Below are positions 1 to 5,256 of a stretch of DNA of 6,284 nt, piece by piece. Source of the stretch: Nitrospiraceae bacterium (lineage in GTDB: Bacteria > Nitrospirota > Thermodesulfovibrionia > Thermodesulfovibrionales > UBA1546); NCBI GenBank assembly GCA_003535475.1, contig DOHC01000156.1, positions 1-6,284 on the forward strand, in the 5' to 3' direction. How positions within the stretch are numbered: the first letter of the stretch is position 1; each line of letters opens with the position of its first letter. The notes beneath the pieces are model-generated. The model was given only the letters and a program-made list of their open reading frames with translations, did no database searches and was not told where the DNA came from. A program made the translations under genes and the position numbers.

Positions 1-935
1 GGGAATTAAGTCTCGTTGAGGCTAAACTCGAAGGACTGTTTCAGAGCGAAGCTCCTCTTATACCGATGATAGGCAAGTACCTCCTTGAGAGCGGAGGAAA
101 GAGATTAAGGCCGCTTTTCCTGCTTTCAAGCGCAAGGCTTGCAGGCTATAAAGGAGACGAACATATAGCGCTTGCAGGCGTCATAGAGCTTATACATATG
201 GCATCGCTCCTTCATGATGATGTTGTTGACGCTGCAAAGATACGGAGGGGCAGGCCGGCAGCCCATTCAGTATGGGGGAACCAGATCGTGATTCTTGTTG
301 GAGATTTTCTGTATTCAAATGCCCTTAAGAAAGCGGTGTCTTTCAAAAATCAGAGGATAATGGAAGCCCTTTCAAATGCAACAACCAGCATGACAGAGGG
401 AGAGATACTGCAGCTTCAGAAGACTGGAGATATCAATATTACGGAGGATGAATATATAAAAATAATATATGCCAAGACAGGACTGCTAATATCAGCGGCA
501 TGCAGAATTGGCGGAATACTGAGCATGAGCCCTTTTGCTGAAGAGGATGCCCTTGCAATGTTCGGGCTCAAGGCAGGCACGGCTTTTCAGATGGCGGATG
601 ATATCCTTGATTATATGGCTGAAGAGAGCGAGCTCGGCAAGAAACTCGGCAAGGACATAGGCGAGGGGAAGATAACATTGCCTCTTATCTACCTTTTTAA
701 GAATGCATCGGCTGATGAAAAAGAGGAAATAAAGCGGATAATAGAAAATCCATCCGAAGAAGGACTCAGGCGGATTCTTGTTCTTTTCAGACAATACAGC
801 GTTCTGGAAGAATCGCTCAAAAGGGCGCAGGCTCTTGTTGATGAGGCAAAGAATGAGCTTTCCATATTCCCTCACTCTTCTGACAGGGACGCCATGCAGA
901 GTCTTGCTGCGTATGCGATAACAAGAGAGAAATAA
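1..935 (+). CDS. Trans-polyprenyl diphosphate synthase (5' end cut by window)
   Basis: The product condenses isopentenyl diphosphate onto an allylic diphosphate to make a linear all-trans polyprenyl diphosphate in the cytosol. The frame is open from base 3 through the ATG at 66, and the residues before that Met (ending in SEAPLIP) look like a normal family N-terminus, so the real start lies left of the window. About 310 residues are visible against about 320 for IspB-type enzymes, so only some 10 are missing. Counting from the Met at 66: GGKRLRP (residues 10-16), first Asp-rich motif DDVVD (51-55), second DDILD (178-182) and the C-terminal GEGKITLP signature. Both Mg-diphosphate-binding motifs are intact. 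Ala lies five residues before the first motif, where short-chain enzymes usually carry an aromatic; from family knowledge this favours a long chain such as a quinone side chain. Chain length and physiological role are inferred. It overlaps nothing, but its stop is one base from the next start, suggesting an operon. Confidence 0.93.
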   Translation, partial: ELSLVEAKLEGLFQSEAPLIPMIGKYLLESGGKRLRPLFLLSSARLAGYKGDEHIALAGVIELIHMASLLHDDVVDAAKIRRGRPAAHSVWGNQIVILVGDFLYSNALKKAVSFKNQRIMEALSNATTSMTEGEILQLQKTGDINITEDEYIKIIYAKTGLLISAACRIGGILSMSPFAEEDALAMFGLKAGTAFQMADDILDYMAEESELGKKLGKDIGEGKITLPLIYLFKNASADEKEEIKRIIENPSEEGLRRILVLFRQYSVLEESLKRAQALVDEAKNELSIFPHSSDRDAMQSLAAYAITREK

Positions 936-936
936 T

Positions 937-1443
937 ATGCATCCATTGGTCAAGCTTGCAAGGCAGACAGTAGAGACTTATATCCGTGAATGCCGTGTTA
1001 TAGAGCCTCCTTCCGAACTTACGCCTGAGATGAGACAAAAGGCAGGAGCATTTGTCTCTATAAAAAAACACGGAGAACTAAGGGGCTGTATTGGAACATT
1101 TATCCCTTCATGCGAGAATGTTGCAGAGGAGATTATAAGAAACGCAATATGTGCCGCAACACAGGACCCGAGATTCCACTGCATTCAAAAAGATGAACTG
1201 AGCGAGCTTTCTTATTCCGTTGATGTCCTGACTCCGCCTGAAGAAGTGAAAAACCTTAAAGAACTGGACCCCCAAAAGTACGGTGTAATAGTCTCAAAAG
1301 GGCAAAGGAAAGGATTGCTTCTGCCTGACCTTGAAGGTGTTGATACTGTTGAAGAACAGCTGCACATCTCAAAGATGAAGGCAGGCATAGCTGATAATGA
1401 AGAAGTAAAAATCTTCAGATTTGAGGTAAAAAGATACCACTGA
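937..1443 (+). CDS. amrA: AmmeMemoRadiSam system protein A (AMMECR1 domain)
   Basis: This 168-residue protein is one whole AMMECR1 domain. Visible signatures are LRGCIGT (residues 48-54, with the invariant Cys51), AATQDPRF around residue 70-80, the [11 protein letters not shown] strand, and the YGVIVSKG...[17 protein letters not shown] block near the C-terminus, ending with a KAGI-like segment. Bacterial members are usually encoded with a Memo-family protein and a radical SAM enzyme; the biochemical role of the set is not established. Neither partner is in this window, so this copy is either separated from them or they lie outside it. The ATG follows the upstream stop by one base, with a modest GAGAG ribosome-binding site at 925-929, consistent with coupled translation in an operon with the polyprenyl synthase. 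The family call is firm; the function is unknown. Confidence 0.92.
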   Translation: MHPLVKLARQTVETYIRECRVIEPPSELTPEMRQKAGAFVSIKKHGELRGCIGTFIPSCENVAEEIIRNAICAATQDPRFHCIQKDELSELSYSVDVLTPPEEVKNLKELDPQKYGVIVSKGQRKGLLLPDLEGVDTVEEQLHISKMKAGIADNEEVKIFRFEVKRYH

Positions 1444-1456
1444 AAACAATTAATAT

Positions 1457-3064
1457 ATGGCAATATCACTTAAAGGCAGTCTAAGAGAATACAGTTTTCC
1501 CAAAATACTTACCGACCTTCACAGGAAGCGGGCAACAGCCACTCTTGCAGTCAGTACGCCTAATTTTACAAAGAGGGCATATCTGGTAAAGGGCGATGCA
1601 ATATTTGCCGCATCATCATATGAGGACGACAGGCTCGGAGAAATGCTGCTTAAGGCAGGGAAGATTACGGTTGAGCAGTACGATAAATCCGTAGAGATAT
1701 TAAAAAGGACACAAAAAAGGCTTGGCGCAATACTTGTAGAGCTTGGCTATCTGACGCCTAAAGACCTTTTCTGGGGAGTTAAATATCAGGTAAAAGAAAT
1801 AATCTACAGCCTTTTTCAGCTTGAGGACGGCGAATGTGAATTTATGGAAGGCGATGTGCCGACAGATGAGGTCATAACACTCAAGATGAGCATGGGCAAT
1901 CTTATCCATGAAGGGGTAAAAAGGATAGATAACTGGACAAGGATAAGGAGAGAGATGCCTGATACAGGGGTTGCGTTAATCATTTCAAAAGACCCTTTAA
2001 ACCTGTTTCAGGATGTGGAGCTGAGCCCCTATGACAAAAAACTTCTCTCTATCATAGACGGCAAAAAAACAATCAAAGAGGTTATTGACAGTTCGTGGAT
2101 GAATTCATTTGAAGCGATGAAGACTATCTATGTGCTCTGGTCTATCGGAATCCTTGAAGAAAAAACAGCTGAGAAGGAGGAAGTGAAAGAGGAAGCAGGC
2201 GAAACTGTATCATTGGATGATCTGCTCCAGCCCTTTGCCGAGGAAGAGGATACGTTGATAAAAAAAGTGGAGGAGATATATTCAAATCTTGACAGGCTCA
2301 GGCTGAACGAACTCCTTGAGGTTGGCGAAGATGCGGATGCGGATACAATTAAAAAGAATTACTACAGGCTTGCGCGGGAATTCCATCCCGACAGATACTT
2401 TAATACCTCTGACGCAACGCTTAAGGATAAGCTTATGGCAGTCTTTGATACCCTTACATCAGCGTATACGATATTAAAAGATGATCATAAGAGAAAAGAA
2501 TATTACAATTCTCTCAATAAACAAGCAGGTGAAATGCTTGAGGAAAAAATGCAGGCGGAAGAAATACAGACAGAGGCTGCGCAAGAAGAAATGCCCGAAG
2601 AAGAAATACATATAAAAGAAATGTCTTGGGGAGAAGTGCCTTTGGAGGGAACGCCGGAGGAAAGTATAAAGGAAGAAGAAAGCGTGGCGGAGATTCGCAG
2701 AGGCGAAAAAGACAAAGGAGAGGCACTGTTCAAGAAGGGAGTGGATGAATTAAAGAAGAGCAAATTTGAGGATGCTGTTGCTCTTTTCAGGCAAGCCACA
2801 GAGATAGATTCTGAAAAAGCGCAGTACTGGAGCTATCTCTCTCTGTCGCTTTCAAAAGTTCCTCATAAAATGAAGGAAGCGGAAGAGGCTTTGCTTAAGT
2901 CAATAAAACTTGAACCTTTAAACGGAGAGCATTATGCAAATCTCGGCTCCCTTTACCTTAAGGCAGGCCTGCACAAGAGGGCATCAGGGCAGTTTGAAAA
3001 GGCATTGAAATTTGACCCCGGAAATGTAAAGGCGCAAAAAGGGCTGAAGCAGGCAAAAGGGTAA
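1457..3064 (+). CDS. DUF4388 (PatA-like) / J-domain / TPR fusion protein
   Basis: This 535-residue cytosolic protein has no signal peptide or membrane segment. Residues 1 to about 150 resemble DUF4388/PatA N-terminal domains: the opening MAISLKGSLREYSFPKIL matches the usual start and supports this ATG. Residues of about 190-235 (the SIIDGKKTIKEVI region, then IYVLWSIGILEE) look like the winged-helix-like segment often following it. A J domain spans about 282-354 with the HPD tripeptide at 310-312, the element that stimulates Hsp70 ATPase; there is no Gly/Phe or zinc region, so it is a type III J protein. A Glu-rich, probably disordered linker fills about 356-416. Three TPR units follow at about 421-454, 455-489 and 490-523. 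An adaptor linking DnaK to clients or to a signalling complex is my inference; DUF4388 has no settled activity. The gene starts 13 bases after amrA with no evident Shine-Dalgarno sequence, so coupling may drive its translation. Confidence 0.88.
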   Translation: MAISLKGSLREYSFPKILTDLHRKRATATLAVSTPNFTKRAYLVKGDAIFAASSYEDDRLGEMLLKAGKITVEQYDKSVEILKRTQKRLGAILVELGYLTPKDLFWGVKYQVKEIIYSLFQLEDGECEFMEGDVPTDEVITLKMSMGNLIHEGVKRIDNWTRIRREMPDTGVALIISKDPLNLFQDVELSPYDKKLLSIIDGKKTIKEVIDSSWMNSFEAMKTIYVLWSIGILEEKTAEKEEVKEEAGETVSLDDLLQPFAEEEDTLIKKVEEIYSNLDRLRLNELLEVGEDADADTIKKNYYRLAREFHPDRYFNTSDATLKDKLMAVFDTLTSAYTILKDDHKRKEYYNSLNKQAGEMLEEKMQAEEIQTEAAQEEMPEEEIHIKEMSWGEVPLEGTPEESIKEEESVAEIRRGEKDKGEALFKKGVDELKKSKFEDAVALFRQATEIDSEKAQYWSYLSLSLSKVPHKMKEAEEALLKSIKLEPLNGEHYANLGSLYLKAGLHKRASGQFEKALKFDPGNVKAQKGLKQAKG

Positions 3065-3127
3065 AACAAGTCCGATTTTAAGGAAATTGTTGAGTTCTTG
3101 TCAATAGGTGTGTATAGCCAAAATTGT

Positions 3128-3255
3128 TAAAGGCAGGGCATAGTACTCTCGCTCATTCTCGCTGCGCTCCGAGGTTTTGCCTGCTTTTATTTCTTGATAC
3201 TTTAGTGTATGAATTGCAGGCAAAAAAGCCGCTCAAATACTATGCCCTGCCTTTA
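3128..3255. repeat. 128-bp nested inverted-repeat element, MITE-like
   Basis: Perfect 18-bp inverted repeats occupy 3128-3145 and 3238-3255 (left arm TAAAGGCAGGGCATAGTA). Inside them a second perfect 10-bp pair, TTTTGCCTGC at 3175-3184 and its complement at 3216-3225, surrounds a 31-base AT-rich loop. The sequence between arms encodes nothing convincing. The outer ends are TA on both sides, which could be a TA target duplication of the kind left by IS630/mariner-type elements; alternatively it is simply a dispersed palindrome. It fills most of the gap between the convergent ends of the J-domain gene (stop 3064) and moaC (stop 3264), so its hairpin might also end transcription from either side, although no typical stem-plus-U-run terminator is clear. 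The repeat geometry is seen directly; mobility and terminator function are inferred. Confidence 0.7.
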
Positions 3256-3263
3256 GGTAAAAA

Positions 3264-3746
3264 CTATTTTCGTTTTCTCTTGTATTCTCCGCTTTTGCCG
3301 CCGCGTTTTTCCATAAGCATAATATCAGAGATGACCATTCCCTTATCCACTGCTTTGCACATGTCATAGATTGTGAGCGCGGCAGCAGATACAGCAATAA
3401 GTGCCTCCATCTCAACGCCTGTCTGTCCTGTTATCTTAACGCGTGATTCTATTTCTATTCTGCTTTTTTTCTTATCAAGTTTGAAGTCAATGTCAACTAA
3501 TGTGATGTTCAGAGGATGGCAGAGAGGGATAATCTCAGATGTCCTTTTTGCAGCCATAATCCCTGCAAGTTTTGCGACATTCAAGACATCGCCTTTTGAG
3601 ACCCTGCCGGATTTTATAAATTTAAAGGTTTCCTTTTTCATACAGACAGAGCCTTTCGCAACAGCCATTCTTTCTGTCAATGGCTTTGAGCCTACATCAA
3701 CCATCTTAGGCCTGCCTTTTTCGTCTATGTGGGTAAGTTTTTTCAT
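3264..3746 (-). CDS. moaC: Cyclic pyranopterin monophosphate synthase MoaC
   Basis: MoaC acts with the radical SAM enzyme MoaA in the first step of molybdenum-cofactor synthesis, converting the 3',8-cyclo-GTP intermediate to cyclic pyranopterin monophosphate in the cytosol. The 160-residue length matches E. coli MoaC (161). The N-terminus [15 protein letters not shown], the [18 protein letters not shown] helix, the IPLCHPL loop and [12 protein letters not shown] are textbook family blocks. Residues known to matter in the E. coli enzyme fall at the same numbers: Lys51, Lys67, His77, Asp128 and Lys131. One small departure is Ile117 where MEALTAVS is typical. The start is fixed by this alignment, yet there is no Shine-Dalgarno sequence before the ATG and a -10-like box ends only 7 bases upstream. 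No other moa or mog gene is nearby. It is transcribed alone, divergently from the ferredoxin gene and convergently with the J-domain gene. Confidence 0.97.
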   Translation of the reverse strand: MKKLTHIDEKGRPKMVDVGSKPLTERMAVAKGSVCMKKETFKFIKSGRVSKGDVLNVAKLAGIMAAKRTSEIIPLCHPLNITLVDIDFKLDKKKSRIEIESRVKITGQTGVEMEALIAVSAAALTIYDMCKAVDKGMVISDIMLMEKRGGKSGEYKRKRK

Positions 3747-3753
3747 GGAATCT

Positions 3754-3783
3754 AATATAGCATCTTATTCAGCTTTGAAGCAA
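3754..3783 (-). promoter_or_regulatory. Candidate sigma70-type promoter for moaC
   Basis: On the minus strand a TTGCTT -35-like box (3778-3783) and a TATATT -10-like box (3754-3759) are separated by 18 bases. The -10 box ends 7 bases before the moaC ATG (3746), so transcription would begin at or next to the start codon and the mRNA would be leaderless. The missing Shine-Dalgarno sequence fits this. It is called by eye only. Confidence 0.45.
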
Positions 3784-3848
3784 TTGTTATCAGGCTGCTC
3801 TTGGGATTTATTCCTGAGGCGGATTTATAACCTGTCATAAATAAATTC

Positions 3849-3878
3849 TTGCCTCGCCGCTAATCAAAAAGATAAAAT
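3849..3878 (+). promoter_or_regulatory. Candidate sigma70-type promoter for the ferredoxin gene
   Basis: TTGCCT (3849-3854) and TAAAAT (3873-3878) are spaced by 18 bases, and the -10 box ends 6 bases before the ferredoxin ATG at 3885. No Shine-Dalgarno sequence precedes the ATG. The layout mirrors that in front of moaC on the opposite strand and again predicts a leaderless transcript. It is called by eye only. The remaining bases between the two divergent promoters (3784-3848) show no motif I can name. Confidence 0.45.
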
Positions 3879-3884
3879 ACCTTC

Positions 3885-4076
3885 ATGAATGTCAGGGTAG
3901 ATGAGTATAGGTGCATTGGCTGCGGGACATGTCAGGAGATATGCCCTGCGGTTTTTCATCTTAATGAGGTGACTGGAAAATCAGAAATTGTGGACCCTGA
4001 TGGCTGCGATTATGCAGGATGCTGCGAGGCAGCGGAAGAGAACTGCCCTGTTGAAGCGATTATACTTGAAGAGTAG
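3885..4076 (+). CDS. Monocluster [4Fe-4S] ferredoxin
   Basis: This small 63-residue acidic protein should be a soluble low-potential electron carrier. Cys10, Cys13 and Cys16 (CIGCGTC) plus Cys54 in ENCPVEAI form the ligand set of a single [4Fe-4S] cluster, as in Desulfovibrio and Pyrococcus ferredoxins. Cys20 (ICP) together with Cys46 or Cys47 corresponds in position to the pair that forms a disulfide in several such ferredoxins. Cys41 and the tandem Cys46-Cys47 give more cysteines than the cluster needs. There is no second complete CxxCxxC set, so a 2[4Fe-4S] protein is unlikely. Redox partners cannot be told from the neighbours: moaC is divergent and dapA is convergent, its stop 8 bases beyond this one. 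The start follows from the usual N-terminal length before the first cysteine; no Shine-Dalgarno sequence is present. Confidence 0.92.
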   Translation: MNVRVDEYRCIGCGTCQEICPAVFHLNEVTGKSEIVDPDGCDYAGCCEAAEENCPVEAIILEE

Positions 4077-4084
4077 CCGCCTAT

Positions 4085-4957
4085 TTATATCAGTCCGTAA
4101 TCCTTCAATGCCTTTTTCAGCTTGTCTTTGTTCTCATCTGACATCTCGCAGAGCGGAAGCCGGAATTCCTCTTTTATCTTTCCCATCATTGCGAGCGCTG
4201 TCTTAGCGGGTATCGGGTTTGTCTCTATGAACATGGAGGCATTCAGAGGCTCTAATTTGTAATGCAGTTTTCTCGCCTTTGCTACATCTCCCTTTTCCCA
4301 TGCAGCGCACATGTCGGAAACATCCTTCGGAGCCACATTAGCAGAAACAGAGATTACGCCTTTTCCGCCGAGCGCAAGGAGTGTGAGCGTTGTAAAATCG
4401 TCGCCTGAAATGACCGATATCCTGTCTCCACACAGCCTTATAACCTCGCTTACCTGTTTCATGTCTCCTGTTGCCTCTTTTATGGCAGCTATGTTTTTAA
4501 TATCTGCAAGCCGCGCAACTGTTGACGGAAGGATATTTGATGCCGTCCTTCCCGGCACATTATAAAGAACAAGCGGAAGGCCTGTTGATTTTGCCACCTC
4601 TTTATAATGTCTATAGATGCCTTCCTGAGTTGGTTTATTATAGTAAGGCGAAACAAGGAGCGCTCCGTCAGCTCCGGCCTTTTCCGCTTTCCTGGTTATC
4701 ATTATTGTTTCATCTGTTGCGTTTGCCCCTGTTCCTGCTATTACAGGAATGCGTTTATTCACTGTCTTGACTGTTATCTCTATTACCCTGTAGTGTTCTT
4801 CGTAGTCAAGGGTTGCTGATTCTCCGGTAGTTCCGCACGGAACAATGGCATTTGTCCCCTGTTTTATATGCCACTCTATTAAATTGCATAAAGCCTTTTC
4901 ATCAATCTTTCCTTTTTTAAAAGGGGTAACTATTGCAACTATCGAGCCCTTAAACAT
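4085..4957 (-). CDS. dapA: 4-hydroxy-tetrahydrodipicolinate synthase DapA
   Basis: This aldolase-fold enzyme condenses pyruvate with aspartate semialdehyde, the first committed step to diaminopimelate (peptidoglycan) and lysine. The 290-residue length is normal. Family landmarks are CGTTGES with Thr43-Thr44, SPYYNKPTQEG with Tyr106, YNVPGRT with catalytic Tyr132 and Arg137, and the Schiff-base lysine Lys160 in IAAIKEATGD; each of Tyr106, Tyr132, Arg137 and Lys160 is one less than its E. coli counterpart. All catalytic residues are present, separating it from NanA/KDG-type relatives. The ATG is preceded by the strongest ribosome-binding site in the window. It is the last gene of the dapF - PilZ - dapA run, 20 bases after the PilZ stop. 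dapB, a common next neighbour, is absent because the convergent ferredoxin gene follows at once. Confidence 0.97.
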   Translation of the reverse strand: MFKGSIVAIVTPFKKGKIDEKALCNLIEWHIKQGTNAIVPCGTTGESATLDYEEHYRVIEITVKTVNKRIPVIAGTGANATDETIMITRKAEKAGADGALLVSPYYNKPTQEGIYRHYKEVAKSTGLPLVLYNVPGRTASNILPSTVARLADIKNIAAIKEATGDMKQVSEVIRLCGDRISVISGDDFTTLTLLALGGKGVISVSANVAPKDVSDMCAAWEKGDVAKARKLHYKLEPLNASMFIETNPIPAKTALAMMGKIKEEFRLPLCEMSDENKDKLKKALKDYGLI

Positions 4958-4963
4958 ATTAGT

Positions 4964-4969
4964 CCTCCT
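4964..4969 (-). promoter_or_regulatory. Strong Shine-Dalgarno site of dapA
   Basis: AGGAGG on the minus strand, inside GAGAGGAGGACT, lies 6 bases before the dapA ATG at 4957. It occupies the 20-base gap between the PilZ gene and dapA and fixes the dapA start. The near-perfect match contrasts with moaC and the ferredoxin gene, which have none. Confidence 0.85.
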
Positions 4970-4977
4970 CTCTATGT

Positions 4978-5256
4978 TTATACAAACTTGACGCCGGCCA
5001 TGTATATCCCATTACCTTTGTCATTTCTGCTCCATCTGACAACTCCAACATTTTTGGGTAAACCGCTGTTATGTAGTCTCAGCACATGCCCGGGCTCAAG
5101 CGGATAATCTGTCTTAATGCCTATTCCACCCTCGCTGATATCAACGCCTCTTGCCACAAGGTTCAATATCTTTGTGTCCATAATATCAAGAACACTCACG
5201 GCGCAATAAAAAGTTTCGTTATAAGGTTTCCTTTCAAATTGTCTTTGCTCAAACAT
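4978..5256 (-). CDS. PilZ-domain protein, probable c-di-GMP receptor
   Basis: This 92-residue protein is essentially a lone PilZ domain. The c-di-GMP-binding pair of motifs is present: RxxxR as Arg5-Gln-Phe-Glu-Arg9 near the N-terminus, and DxSxxG as Asp39-Ile-Ser41-Glu-Gly-Gly44. A beta-rich remainder ends in YMAGVKFV, typical of the fold. The start is taken as ATG at 5256, with AAGGGG 7 bases upstream; a longer reading from a TTG at 5277 is possible but lacks such a site. The start overlaps the last 8 bases of dapF (ATG inside GATGTTTGA), so translation is probably coupled. Stand-alone PilZ proteins commonly act on motility, exopolysaccharide or other targets by protein contact; the target here is unknown. 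Its position between dapF and dapA is unusual for a signalling protein. Confidence 0.9.
   Translation of the reverse strand: MFEQRQFERKPYNETFYCAVSVLDIMDTKILNLVARGVDISEGGIGIKTDYPLEPGHVLRLHNSGLPKNVGVVRWSRNDKGNGIYMAGVKFV

Noticed and set aside
66..935. Taking ATG 66 as the true start of the polyprenyl synthase
   Set aside because: The frame stays open to the left edge and the residues before Met66 match the family N-terminus, so the gene is partial rather than starting here.
492..953. Minus-strand open frame of 153 codons opposite the polyprenyl synthase
   Set aside because: It lies antisense to a well-supported gene and its composition is not protein-like.
2503..2799. Minus-strand Ser/Cys-rich frames opposite the J-domain gene linker
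   Set aside because: They arise as the complement of the Glu-rich (GAA/GAG) codon run and have no independent support.
3212..3263. Intrinsic terminator for moaC using the A-run at 3222-3227
   Set aside because: On the minus strand the resulting T-run is not preceded by a good GC stem; only a weak 5-bp pairing is visible, so it was not listed as a separate terminator.
3124..3369. Plus-strand open frame of 81 codons across the inverted-repeat element
   Set aside because: It runs through the palindrome and into the antisense of moaC, has no recognisable motif and no ribosome-binding site.
3373..3840. Plus-strand open frame of 155 codons opposite moaC
   Set aside because: It is the antisense shadow of a clear moaC gene and resembles no protein family.
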